Assembly: GCA_002027195.1 (NCBI GenBank)
Contig: MWJO01000081.1
Location: forward strand, 1 to 41,119
Origin: Streptomyces sp. GKU 895
GTDB lineage: Bacteria; Actinomycetota; Actinomycetes; Streptomycetales; Streptomycetaceae
Length of the DNA stretch: 41,119 bases
Direction of reading: 5' to 3'
The stretch's first letter is position 1; each line of letters opens with the position of its first letter. A model generated the notes under the pieces. It was not told the DNA's origin and made no database searches. It saw nothing but the letters and a program-made list of their open reading frames with translations. Made by a program: the position numbers and the translations under genes. Of the stretch, positions 7,501 through 16,350 are shown piece after piece.

Positions 7501-8583
7501 TCATTGGTCCGAGGAGAAGCGGACCGCTCCGGCAGGGATCCTGGCGTCGCACCAGATCCGGGCGCCGTCGCGCAGTTCGTTGTCGGGGCCCACCACCGCG
7601 CCGTCCCCGATGACCGTGCCGGTGAGGACGGAGCGTTCGCCCACCCTCGCGCGGGTGCCGATCAGGGAGTCCGTGATGACCGCGCCCGGTTCGATGACCG
7701 CGCCCGGCAGGATCGTGCTGCCGAAGACCCGGGCGCCCTCGGCCACGAAAGCGCCCTCGCCGACCACCGTGCCGCCGGTGAGTTTGGCGTCGGGGGCCAC
7801 CCGGGCCGTGGGGAGGATCAGCCGGTCGCCGCAGCGGCCGGGGACCGCGGGGGACGGGGCGCGGCCGAGGACCAGGTCGGCCGAGCCGCGTACGAAGGCC
7901 GCCGGGGTGCCCAGGTCCAGCCAGTACGTGGAGTCGACCATGCCCTGGAGGTGGGCGCCGGCCGCCAGGAGGTCGGGGAAGGTCTCGCGTTCGACGGACA
8001 CCGGGCGTCCCGTCGGGATCGTGTCGATCAGGGAGCGGCGGAAGACGTACGCGCCCGCGTTGATCTGGTCGGTGACGATCTCCTCGGGGGTCTGGGGTTT
8101 CTCCAGGAAGGCCAGGACCTTGCCGGTCTCGTCCGTGGGGACCAGGCCGTACGCGCGCGGGTCGGTCACCTTCGTCAGGTGCAGGGAGACGTCCGCGTCC
8201 GTCGACTCGTGCGTGGCCACCAGGGCCCGGATGTCCAGGCCCGTCAGGATGTCGCCGTTGAAGATCAGGACCGGCTCGTCGGGGCCCGAGTGGAGGCGGG
8301 AGGCCACGTTGCGGATCGCGCCGCCCGTGCCGAGCGGCTCCTCCTCGGTGACGTACTCGATGTGCAGGCCGAGTGCCGAGCCGTCGCCGAAGTACGGTTC
8401 GAAGACCTCGGCCAGATAGGACGTGGCCAGGACGATGTGGTCCACGCCCGCGGCTCTGGCTCTCGCCAGCTGATGTGTGAGGAACGGGACCCCGGCCGCG
8501 CGGACCATGGGCTTCGGGGTGTGCACCGTCAGCGGGCGCAGCCTCGTGCCCTTGCCTCCGACCAGGAGGATCGCTTCTGTCAC
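7501..8583 (-). CDS. Mannose-1-phosphate guanylyltransferase-like sugar-nucleotide pyrophosphorylase
   Basis: A 360-residue nucleotidyltransferase. It has the N-terminal signature ILLVGGKGTRLRPLT, then TPKPM, the metal-binding FNGDILTG, and LEKPQTPEE. A C-terminal left-handed beta-helix with hexapeptide repeats starts at about residue 255 (GAFVAEGARVFGSTILPGAV). It makes an NDP-hexose, most likely GDP-mannose, for polysaccharide or glycoprotein assembly. GTG 8583 is preferred because the fold begins two residues later; the longer reading adds an unconserved Arg-rich stretch. The amidase gene upstream is on the same strand, 159 bp away. Nucleotide specificity cannot be read from sequence. Confidence 0.85.
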   Translation of the reverse strand: MTEAILLVGGKGTRLRPLTVHTPKPMVRAAGVPFLTHQLARARAAGVDHIVLATSYLAEVFEPYFGDGSALGLHIEYVTEEEPLGTGGAIRNVASRLHSGPDEPVLIFNGDILTGLDIRALVATHESTDADVSLHLTKVTDPRAYGLVPTDETGKVLAFLEKPQTPEEIVTDQINAGAYVFRRSLIDTIPTGRPVSVERETFPDLLAAGAHLQGMVDSTYWLDLGTPAAFVRGSADLVLGRAPSPAVPGRCGDRLILPTARVAPDAKLTGGTVVGEGAFVAEGARVFGSTILPGAVIEPGAVITDSLIGTRARVGERSVLTGTVIGDGAVVGPDNELRDGARIWCDARIPAGAVRFSSDQ

Positions 8584-8742
8584 CTGTCGTCTCTGCTTCC
8601 TGCCGGTGACCGGCCGAACTGTCTTTCGGCCGGTCAGTGTATGCAGACCGTTGTGCGGCGCTTTCGACAGCATCGACGGATTCGACGGCAGTACGGTTCT
8701 CTGTCCGTCCCTCCTGGTTCTCCGTGCCCCCGCTCTCCCCTC

Positions 8743-10098
8743 CTACCTCCCCTGGTAGCGCGCCGCGGTCGAGCGGGCCGAGCCGAGCTTGCGGTAGAGC
8801 TGCGCGCCGGGACAGGCCGTGGAGTAGCCGTCCCGGTGGCCGGAGATGACGTTCAGCCGAGCCTTCGTGCCCTTGCGGTAGAGGTTGCCACCGCCCGACT
8901 TCAGGTATGTCTTCCCGCTCGGATCGGCGCCGTAGAGACCGAGTTTCCAGGCCGTGAGCCGGGCGATGGCCTTCACCGCGGCGGACTTGGGGCGGGTGTA
9001 GCCGAAGGAGCCGAGGACGGCGACCCCCATGCTGTTGGTGTTGAAGCCGAGGGTGTGGGCGCCGAGGACGGCCTTCGCCACTCCCCCGGCGCGGCCCTCG
9101 TAGATCTTTCCGCACTTGTCGACGAGGAAGTTGTAGCCGATGTCGCGCCAGCCCATGCTCTCGACGTGGTAGCGGTAGATACCGCGAATGACGGAGGGGG
9201 CCTGTGAGCAGCGGTAGCCGTTGCCGGTGGCCGTGTGGTGCACGAAGGCCGCCTTCACCTTCTTCGTGTAGACGAACTTCTTCTCGCGCAGCGACTCGTC
9301 CGCCCCCCAGCCGCGGCGCGTCACGATCTTCGGGCGCGGGCCGATGAACGGCTTCACCCGCTGACTCTCCGTCAGTTCGCCGGCCCGCAGGGTGCGCAGT
9401 TCGCGCTCGGTCTGCGCGCGGTCGAGCGCGGGGATCTCGAGGGCGCCGAGCGGCGCGAGTGCGGTGTTGGCGGCGGAGGCGGCCACGGCCTCGGGGGCCT
9501 CGGCGCCGAGCCCGCGACGGGCCCGTGGGCCGCCGGCCGGGCTGCCCTGCGGGAGGGCGGCCCCGCCGGGGTCGACGAGTTCGAGGCGCAGCCCCGACGG
9601 CAGCACGGTCGGCGCGGCACCGACCTCCCGCGTCTCGGCGTCCGCCCGCACCCGTACCTCCACGCCGTCCGAGTCCCCCACCCACAGCGGTGCCGTCGCC
9701 CCGCGCACCCGGCCGGAGGAGCGCTCGGCCGTGCCGGGGTCGGCGCCGTCGTCGCCGTAGTGCGTCTCGACGTCCTGCCAGGGGGACCAGGTGTCCGAGT
9801 CGAGCGCACGCGCGCGTACCTGGACGCGGCCGTGCAGGGCGGTGTCCGGGTCGTCCCAGACGACGCCGACCATCGAGAAGCGGTGCACGTCGCGGCGCGG
9901 CAGGCCCTGGACGGGGGCGGAGCCCAGGGAGCGGTCGGCGCCGAGCGGGGTGAGCGGCAGCGACTGCGTGCTGCCCGGGACGGCCGCCTCCGCGCTCGGC
10001 GCCGGGCGAGCGACGGTCGCGGCGGCGGGTGGGGTCAGCGGAAGGGCGAGGGCGGCCGCGCACGTGACACCGATCGAGGAAGCAAGAAATCCACGCAT
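8743..10098 (-). CDS. Secreted peptidoglycan-recognition protein / N-acetylmuramoyl-L-alanine amidase
   Basis: A 451-residue exported protein. A signal peptide (MRGFLASSIGVTCAAALALP) leads into a low-complexity, probably beta-rich N-terminal half. The C-terminal half is an Amidase_2/PGRP domain starting at PKIVTRRGWGADESL. Zinc ligands are visible: His in AAFVHHTATGNGY, then His and Cys in VISGHRDGYSTACPGAQLY. Enzymes of this family cut the amide between muramic acid and L-alanine in peptidoglycan. ATG 10098 gives the cleanest signal peptide; ATG 10122 would add eight residues. Its position beside sugar-nucleotide and LCP genes fits cell-wall remodelling. Divergent from the TIGR03089 gene. 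Confidence 0.9.
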   Translation of the reverse strand: MRGFLASSIGVTCAAALALPLTPPAAATVARPAPSAEAAVPGSTQSLPLTPLGADRSLGSAPVQGLPRRDVHRFSMVGVVWDDPDTALHGRVQVRARALDSDTWSPWQDVETHYGDDGADPGTAERSSGRVRGATAPLWVGDSDGVEVRVRADAETREVGAAPTVLPSGLRLELVDPGGAALPQGSPAGGPRARRGLGAEAPEAVAASAANTALAPLGALEIPALDRAQTERELRTLRAGELTESQRVKPFIGPRPKIVTRRGWGADESLREKKFVYTKKVKAAFVHHTATGNGYRCSQAPSVIRGIYRYHVESMGWRDIGYNFLVDKCGKIYEGRAGGVAKAVLGAHTLGFNTNSMGVAVLGSFGYTRPKSAAVKAIARLTAWKLGLYGADPSGKTYLKSGGGNLYRKGTKARLNVISGHRDGYSTACPGAQLYRKLGSARSTAARYQGR

Positions 10099-10238
10099 GC
10101 AAACGATGTTGGACATAGTCATACATTTCTGTCCATCCGGGAACTGACGGAGCGTCGGCCGTCGTTCCCCCGAACCGGTGAGCGGGCGGCGGGCCGGTCC
10201 CTCGCCGCCGCGCCGTGCGCCCGCGTACGCTTGCCCGG

Positions 10239-10995
10239 GTGAACGCCACCGATCGCACCCCTGCCGACCTGCTGCGTTCCGCGCTCGCCGCGGATGCCGG
10301 ACGCCCCCTGGTGACCTTCTACGACGACGCCACGGGCGAACGGGTCGAACTGTCCGTCGCCACCTTCGCCAATTGGGTGGCCAAGACCGCCAACCTGCTC
10401 CAGGGCGAGCTCTCCGCGGAGCCCGGCGACCGGGTCGCGCTGCTGCTGCCCGCGCACTGGCAGACGGCCGTGTGGCTGCTGGCGTGTTCCTCGGTGGGCG
10501 TGGTCGCCGATGTCGCCGGGGATCCCAAGGCGGCCGACATCGTGGTGAGCGGCCCGGACACTCTCGACGCGGCACGCGCCTGCTCCGGGTCCCGGATCGC
10601 GCTCGCCCTGCGGCCGCTCGGCGGACGCTTCCCGCAGCCGCCGGACGGCTTCGCCGACTACGCGGTCGAGGTACCGGGGCAGGGCGACCGGTTCGCGCCG
10701 TTCACGCCGGTCGACCCCGAGGAGCCGGCGCTGGTCGTGGCCGGGCGGGAGTTCAGCGGGGCGGAGGTCGTGGAGCGGGCGGCGGCGGAGGCCTCCGGGC
10801 TCGGGCTCACGGGGCCCGGGTCCCGGTTGCTGTCGGGGCTGCCGTACGACACGTGGGAGGGGCTGTGCGCGGGGTTGTACGCGCCGCTGGCCACCGGGGG
10901 GGTCCGTGGTGCTGTGCCGGAATCTTGAGCGGTTGGGGGAGGAAGGGCTGGCGAAGAGGGTGGAGAGCGAGCGGGTGACCGTCACGGCGCGCTGA
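10239..10995 (+). CDS. TIGR03089 family protein (one G insertion)
   Basis: About 251 residues when repaired. It resembles the N-terminal part of AMP-binding (acyl-CoA synthetase-like) enzymes, for example RPLVTFYDDATGERVELSV and GDRVALLLPAHWQTAVWLLA, but lacks the adenylation core, as expected for the actinobacterial TIGR03089 family. As sequenced it terminates early at 10928. Removing one base from the seven-G run at 10896-10902 restores GGSVVLCRNLERL and a stop at 10995. The GTG at 10239 starts the conserved N-terminus. Function is unknown; it precedes the LCP cluster. Confidence 0.75.
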
Positions 10996-11114
10996 CGCCG
11001 AAAGGCCCGTCCCCCATTCGGCCCAGCACCATCCGCCCCCGCCCGCCCATCCACGCCATGGTCATAAGAGCGACCGCACCACACGCTCGTACGCCATGAG
11101 GGGTGGACCGAATC

Positions 11115-12356
11115 GTGACCGACACCGCAGGTACGCCCGCAAAGGCACCTCGGTCCGGGAGCGGGGCTTCGCCACCGGGCGGGGCTCTCGTCGGCGTCGG
11201 CGGCGTTGGCGGCGGGCGGGGCGATCGGGTGGGCGTCCTCGTCCTGGCGGCCGTCGGGACCGGGTGGGCGCTTCGTCAAGCTCGACGGGAACATCACGGC
11301 CGACAACGCCGCCGCCGCCGAGCTCGCCCGGTACGAGAAGGAGCGGCCCACCGCACTCGTCAAGGACGCGCAGAACATCCTGCTGATCGGGTCGGACTCG
11401 CGCTCCGGGTCCGGCAACGCGCGCTACGGGCGGGACTCGGGAACGAGCGCTCGGACACGACGATCCTGCTGCACCTCTCCGCCGGGCGGCACACCGCTAC
11501 CGCCGTCTCGCTCCCCCGCGATCTGATGGTGGACGTACCGGCCTGTCGGCAGGCGGACGGCAGCCGGACCGAGCCGACGTTCACGATGTTCAACTCCGCC
11601 TTCCAGAAAGGCGGTTCGGCTTGCACCATCCGGACCGTGGAGAAGCTGACCGGCATCCGGATCGACCATCACATGGTCGTCGACTTCCACGGCTTCAAGG
11701 ACATGGTCGACGCGGTGGACGGCGTCGAGATCTGCCTGACGAGGCCGATCGACGACAAGGCCGCCAAGCTGAAGCTCCCGGCGGGCAGGGTGACGCTCAA
11801 CGGGGAGCAGGCCCTCGGCTACGTCCGCGCCCGCAAGTCCATCGGCGACGGCAGCGACACCGACCGGATGGACCGGCAGCAACGGTTCCTCGGGGCGCTC
11901 GTCAACAAACTGCAGAGCAACGACGTCCTGCTGAATCCGGTGAAGCTCTATCCCGTACTGGACGCGGCCACGTCCTCGCTCACGACCGACCCGGATCTGG
12001 CGAGCTTGCGTGGTCTGTACGACCTCGTGCGCGGACTGCGCGACATCCCCACCGAACGTGTGCAATTCCTGACCGTGCCGCGGGAGGCGTACGCCTACGA
12101 CGCCAACCGCGACCAACTCGTGGAAGCCGAGGCGGAGAAGCTGTTCACCCAGCTGCGCACGGATGCGCCGGTGGCGGTCGCCGAGGAAGTTCCGCGGGAT
12201 TCCACGACAAAGAACCCCAATTCGAGCGATGGTTCGCAAGAAGAAGCGGATGCCGACGGAAAGTCCGGCGCCGAACGGCCCGCCGGGCCGGCCGCGGCCG
12301 TTTCGCCCGCGCCCACGTTTCGGGGAAACACGGCCGCCGAGGCCACCTGCGAGTAA
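11115..12356 (+). CDS. LCP-family cell-wall glycopolymer ligase A (several frameshifts)
   Basis: LytR-CpsA-Psr protein, about 414 residues. It should have a short cytoplasmic N-terminus, one membrane helix and an extracellular LCP domain that ligates lipid-linked glycopolymers to peptidoglycan. The domain is present but in different frames: VKLDGNITADNAAAAELARY and AQNILLIGSDSRSGSG in one frame, TTILLHLSAGRHTA and AVSLPRDLMVD in another. A two-base deletion near 11272 and a one-base deletion near 11440 explain this. The N-terminal Gly/Arg-rich region (11180-11260) probably hides further indels, so the N-terminus is uncertain. YVRARKSIGDGSDTDRMDRQ carries the conserved Arg residues. It ends in a Cys-containing tail (ATCE) without a LytR_C domain. 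GTG 11115 is preferred for a GAGGGG ribosome site. Confidence 0.8.
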   Translation: MTDTAGTPAKAPRSGSGASPPGGALVGVGGVGGGRGDRVGVLVLAAVGTGWALRQARREHHGRQRRRRRARPVREGAAHRTRQGRAEHPADRVGLALRVRQRALRAGLGNERSDTTILLHLSAGRHTATAVSLPRDLMVDVPACRQADGSRTEPTFTMFNSAFQKGGSACTIRTVEKLTGIRIDHHMVVDFHGFKDMVDAVDGVEICLTRPIDDKAAKLKLPAGRVTLNGEQALGYVRARKSIGDGSDTDRMDRQQRFLGALVNKLQSNDVLLNPVKLYPVLDAATSSLTTDPDLASLRGLYDLVRGLRDIPTERVQFLTVPREAYAYDANRDQLVEAEAEKLFTQLRTDAPVAVAEEVPRDSTTKNPNSSDGSQEEADADGKSGAERPAGPAAAVSPAPTFRGNTAAEATCE

Positions 12357-12586
12357 AGCGATTACCAAGGCGACGTACATCTGTTCAAGGAAATGGGTGG
12401 ATTGCCCGGTTGTAGGGACGTGGAATTTGTCACCGTCGTCGCTTGCCGGTGAACTGGCCGGATAGTGTGAGCGATCCGGTGCAGCAGGCCGATAGGTCTT
12501 CCTGGGGTCGTGCACTGTGTGACCGAGACCCGAGCGCCTTTGAGGGGGAAGGCGCCGCGTGGCCCCGACGGAGGATTCAGACAACC

Positions 12587-14338
12587 GTGGACGCGCAAGG
12601 CCGTGGGCGGGCGGACGACATCGACCCCGCAGACCAGTGGGTACTCAATCCGAACACTGGCGAATACGAACTGCGACTGACTCCTTCCGCACCGCAATCA
12701 GCGGTCCCGGGGCCACGCAGCAGAACGACGCCTCGTCCGGCGGGCCCGTCCGGGACGCCGCGCGGCAGAACGGCCGCGCCGGGACGCACCTCTCCCGCCG
12801 ACGCCCCCGGCCGTGACGTACCGGCGCCCCGTCGGCGGCGCGGTGCTCCCGAGGAGCCGCCGCCCGGGCGCCGCAACCGGCGGCCGGTCAAGAAGAAGGC
12901 GCGCGGCAAGAAAATACTGCTGTGGACCGGCGGCGTGATGGCCTTCGTGCTGGTCGGCACGGCCGGCGCCGCCTATCTGTATCTGAAGCACCTCGAAGGC
13001 AACGTCACCACCGAGGACGTCGGCAACGTGGCCGACGACGGCTTCAGCAAGGACGAGGCCTTCAACATCCTGATCATCGGCACCGACAAGCGGACCGGGT
13101 CGGGCAACGAGGGCTACGGCGACAAGGGCAGCGTCGGGCATGCCGACACCAACATCCTGCTGCACGTCTCCAAGGACCGGACGAACGCGACCGCGATGAG
13201 CATCCCCCGGGATCTGATCGTCGACGTGCCGGACTGCACGTCCACGGATGACGACGGCGTCGAGAAGGTCATCCCCGGAACCCAGAACGTCCGCTTCAAC
13301 ACCAGCCTCGGCCAGGACGGCCGTAACCCCGGCTGCACCATGAAGACCGTCGAGGAGCTCACCGGCATCGACGTGAACCACTTCGCGATGGCCGACTTCA
13401 ACGCGGTGAAGACGCTGACGAGCGCGGTGGGCGGTGTGGAGGTCTGTCTCGCCAAGGACGTCGACGACCCCGACTCGCATCTGAAGCTGTCGGCCGGCAA
13501 GCACACCATCGAGGGCGAGCAGGCCCTCGCCTTCGTCCGCACCCGGCACAGCTTCGGCAACCAGGGCGACCTCGACCGCATCAAGGTCCAGCAGCAGTTC
13601 ATGAGTTCGCTGATGCGCAAGATGACCTCCGGCGACACCCTCACCAGCCCGACCAAGCTGATCAAGCTGGCCAACGCCGCCACCAAGGCGCTCACCGTCG
13701 ACACCGGCATAGGGAAGGCCAGCACGCTCAAGGACGTGGCGCTGGAGCTGAAGAAGGTGCCGATGAAGAACATCACCTTCACCACGGTCCCGGTCAAGGA
13801 CAACCCCGCCGAGGTCGTCAAGGCGACGGTCGTGCCCCTCGAGCCGAACGCCTCGCAGGTGTTCAACATGATCAAGAGCGACACCTCCTTCACCGAGGTC
13901 AAGGCCCAGGAGAAGAAGGAGAAGGCCGCCGTCGCCGCCCGGCTGAAGGGCCCCAAGTCGGACGCCTCCGAGGTGCGGGTGCGGATCCTCAACGGCGGTG
14001 CCGCGGCCGGCAGCGCCCAGGAGGAGCTCACGTACCTCCAGACCGAGGCGGGCGTGACCAAGTCCGAGAACGCGGGCAACGCCGACGAGAGCCAGAAGAA
14101 GACGACGCTCGAATACGCCCCCGACCAGGCCGACCAGGCTCGCCGGCTGGCCGCGATCCTGGGGCTCAAGGGCTCGATGATGAAGCCCGGCAAGAGTGTC
14201 ACCAACTCCCAGGGGCTGCCGACGATGACGCTGACGCTGGGCGAGGACTTCAAGGGGGCCGGGGTGAAGATGAACTCCACCGCGACGGCGTCCAACGTCG
14301 ACAAGACCACGGCGAACGAGGTGAAGTGCGCCAAGTGA
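12587..14338 (+). CDS. LCP-family cell-wall glycopolymer ligase B with LytR_C domain
   Basis: 583 residues. The cytoplasmic N-terminus (about 1-110) is Pro/Arg-rich, followed by a membrane helix (LLWTGGVMAFVLVGTAGAA), the LCP domain (FNILIIGTDKRTGSG, MSIPRDLIVDVP, FVRTRHSFGNQGDLDR then QQQ) and a C-terminal LytR_C domain (SEVRVRILNGG to TLTLGEDF). It should transfer an undecaprenyl-linked polymer to peptidoglycan on the outer face of the membrane. GTG 12587 with GGAGG 12 nt upstream is chosen; the longer upstream frame is Arg-rich and unconserved. It has four cysteines at the positions shared with the other LCP proteins here, the last two residues from the end. It follows lcpA by 230 bp, with no firm promoter seen. 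Confidence 0.9.
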   Translation: MDAQGRGRADDIDPADQWVLNPNTGEYELRLTPSAPQSAVPGPRSRTTPRPAGPSGTPRGRTAAPGRTSPADAPGRDVPAPRRRRGAPEEPPPGRRNRRPVKKKARGKKILLWTGGVMAFVLVGTAGAAYLYLKHLEGNVTTEDVGNVADDGFSKDEAFNILIIGTDKRTGSGNEGYGDKGSVGHADTNILLHVSKDRTNATAMSIPRDLIVDVPDCTSTDDDGVEKVIPGTQNVRFNTSLGQDGRNPGCTMKTVEELTGIDVNHFAMADFNAVKTLTSAVGGVEVCLAKDVDDPDSHLKLSAGKHTIEGEQALAFVRTRHSFGNQGDLDRIKVQQQFMSSLMRKMTSGDTLTSPTKLIKLANAATKALTVDTGIGKASTLKDVALELKKVPMKNITFTTVPVKDNPAEVVKATVVPLEPNASQVFNMIKSDTSFTEVKAQEKKEKAAVAARLKGPKSDASEVRVRILNGGAAAGSAQEELTYLQTEAGVTKSENAGNADESQKKTTLEYAPDQADQARRLAAILGLKGSMMKPGKSVTNSQGLPTMTLTLGEDFKGAGVKMNSTATASNVDKTTANEVKCAK

Positions 14339-14363
14339 GTGTGGCCCGCGGGGGCGGGTGTGC

Positions 14364-14444
14364 GGGCGACGGCGCTCGCTGAGAGCGGGGACGGGCGACG
14401 GCGCCCGCTGAGAGCGGGGACGCGGGCAACGGCGCCCGCTGAAC
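14364..14444. repeat. Three-copy tandem repeat after the lcpB-type gene
   Basis: GGGCGACGGCGCTCGCTGAG and two near copies start at 14364, 14393 and 14424 (periods 29 and 31; the third copy is truncated). Each copy contains GCGCTCGCTGAGAGCG-like self-complementary sequence, so the array may act as a composite terminator or a slippage hotspot. No coding role is seen. Confidence 0.55.
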
Positions 14445-14456
14445 ATCTGAAGTGTG

Positions 14457-14486
14457 TTGACCTGACAGGCCTGTCGAACGTCTAAC
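14457..14486 (+). promoter_or_regulatory. Candidate lcpC promoter with palindromic operator
   Basis: TTGACC (14457-14462) and TCTAAC (14481-14486) are 18 bp apart. The spacer contains a perfect 12-bp palindrome, GACAGGCCTGTC (14464-14475), where a bound repressor would block RNA polymerase. The lcpC ATG is 55 bp downstream. The -10 is weak, so promoter identity is tentative. Confidence 0.4.
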
Positions 14487-14540
14487 AGGGCGTACGGCAG
14501 GCCTGGTGGGGTGCGTGGTGAGGGTGGGGAGGACGGGGAG

Positions 14541-16133
14541 ATGAGCCACAGCAGTGTCCGGGAGGAGCGGCAGCCGGAGGTCGCGGAGGGGGCGGCCGAG
14601 GGCGGCGCGGGCAGACAGGGCAGACGCCGGGCGCGACCGCGCCGCAAGCACCGCGTGCTGCGCTGGTCGGCGACGACGTTGTCGGTGCTGATACTCGGCA
14701 CGGCCGGCGCCGGCTATCTGTACTACCAGCATCTGAACGCCAACATCGACAAGGGCAAGCGCAGCACCGGTGGCTCCAGCGCGAAGAAGGCCGAGCCGAA
14801 CGCCGCGGGACAGACTCCGCTGAACATCCTGCTGATCGGCTCCGACAGCCGTAACTCCGACGAGAACGTCAAGCTGGGCGGCAGCAAGGACAACCGGGGC
14901 AATCCGCCGCTGGCGGACGTGCAGATGCTGATCCACCTGTCCGCGGACCGCAAGAGCGCCGCCGTGGTGAGCATCCCGCGCGACACCCGCGTCGACATAC
15001 CCAAGTGCACGGACCCCAAGACGGGTCACGTGTACCCGGCGACCAACGACATCATCAACACGACGCTGGCCCGCGGCGGGGCCGGCTGCACGCTCGACAC
15101 CTGGCAGAACCTGACCGGCGTCTACATCGACCACTGGATGACCATCGACTTCGCGGGCGTGGTGAGCATGGCGGACGCCGTCGGCGGCGTCGAGGTCTGT
15201 GTGAACCAGAACGTGTGGGACCACCCGACAGCCGCGCAGAAGGGCGGCTCCGGCCTGAAGCTCACCAAGGGCAGGCACGAGATCAAGGGCAAGCAGGCGC
15301 TCCAGTGGCTGCGCACCCGGCATGCCTGGGGCAGCGACCAGATGCGGGCGCGCGCCCAGCACATGTACCTGAACTCGATGATCCGCACGCTGAAGAGCCA
15401 GAACGTCTTCACCGACGGCGGGCGCCTGATGGACCTGGCCGAGGCGGCCACGAAGTCCCTGACGGTCTCCGAGGAGATCGGCACCGTGAAGAAGCTCTAC
15501 GACCTGGGCATGCAGCTGAAGTCGGTGCCGACGGACCGGCTCACCATGACGACGATGCCGAACATCGAGGACTCCCAGGACAGGAACCATCTGGTTCCGG
15601 AGCCCGCGGGCGCCGCGAAGATGTGGCAGATGCTCCGCGACGACGTCCCCTTCGACGACAAGGGCTCGGCCGGCAGGAAGAAGACCAAGGAGAAGGTCTC
15701 CGACGACCCGGCGGCACCCGACGACCAGATCGCGGTCACCGTGCAGAACGCCACCCGGTCCGCGACGCTCGGCCCGGCGAACGGACGGGCCCGCACCGTC
15801 ACCGATCTGCTCCGGGGCAAGGGCTTCGCCCGGGCCACCGCGGACGCCACGGCGGGGCTCGCCGAGGAGGCGACCGTCGTGCGCTATCCGAGCGCGGACC
15901 TGGAGGGCGACGCCCAGCGCGTCGCCAAGTCCCTTGGCATTCCGCTGAGTTCGGTGAAGAAGTCGGCGGACGTCTCGGGGATCACCCTCGTCGTGGGCGC
16001 CGACTGGCGTGAGGGCACGACGTACCCGAAGAAGTCCGATCCGAAGGCCGGGGACCTGCCGTCGAACTCCGACGAGATCAACGGGGCCGACGACAGCAAG
16101 TGCATGGACGTGTACGGGACGTACCAGTGGTAG
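14541..16133 (+). CDS. LCP-family cell-wall glycopolymer ligase C with LytR_C domain
   Basis: 530 residues. A basic cytoplasmic N-terminus (QGRRRARPRRKHR) precedes a membrane helix (TTLSVLILGTAGAGYLYY), an LCP domain (LNILLIGSDSRNSDEN, VSIPRDTRVDIPKC) and a LytR_C domain (DQIAVTVQNA to LVVGADW). The usual RxxxQQ segment is altered: after WLRTRHAWGSDQ comes RARAQHMYL. The same change occurs in the next gene, so the two form a diverged LCP subtype. GGGGAG abuts the ATG. The start region is alignable with lcpD (SVREERQPEVAEG versus SVRGEVPAVEDT), showing tandem duplication. It ends in CMDVYGTYQW, a Cys-plus-aromatic tail also seen in lcpD. Confidence 0.9.
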   Translation: MSHSSVREERQPEVAEGAAEGGAGRQGRRRARPRRKHRVLRWSATTLSVLILGTAGAGYLYYQHLNANIDKGKRSTGGSSAKKAEPNAAGQTPLNILLIGSDSRNSDENVKLGGSKDNRGNPPLADVQMLIHLSADRKSAAVVSIPRDTRVDIPKCTDPKTGHVYPATNDIINTTLARGGAGCTLDTWQNLTGVYIDHWMTIDFAGVVSMADAVGGVEVCVNQNVWDHPTAAQKGGSGLKLTKGRHEIKGKQALQWLRTRHAWGSDQMRARAQHMYLNSMIRTLKSQNVFTDGGRLMDLAEAATKSLTVSEEIGTVKKLYDLGMQLKSVPTDRLTMTTMPNIEDSQDRNHLVPEPAGAAKMWQMLRDDVPFDDKGSAGRKKTKEKVSDDPAAPDDQIAVTVQNATRSATLGPANGRARTVTDLLRGKGFARATADATAGLAEEATVVRYPSADLEGDAQRVAKSLGIPLSSVKKSADVSGITLVVGADWREGTTYPKKSDPKAGDLPSNSDEINGADDSKCMDVYGTYQW

Positions 16134-16350
16134 GAGGCCGCGGTGGGAGCGGGCCCCGGGGGCGACCGAGGGAAACCCCTGCCTCCACAGCGAACTCCTA
16201 AGTGACTGAAGAATGATGAGCCGCGCTCGCGTACGCTTCCGAACAGGCGGACCGGGCGCGCAGTCGACCAGCCGCCCGTCGGGCAAGGGGAGGCTCGGCG
16301 GGTCGGCCCAGGGTCCGCTTTTCTGGCGCAGGGGTGGGGAGGGCAGGGAG

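Noticed and set aside
7481..10258. 925-codon minus-strand open frame through the pyrophosphorylase and amidase
   Set aside because: Arg/Pro/Gly-rich translation in the wrong frame; the real proteins with clear motifs occupy another frame on the same strand.
10896..10902. Seven-G run considered as programmed frameshifting
   Set aside because: Similar breaks occur in many unrelated genes in the window, so sequencing error is more economical.
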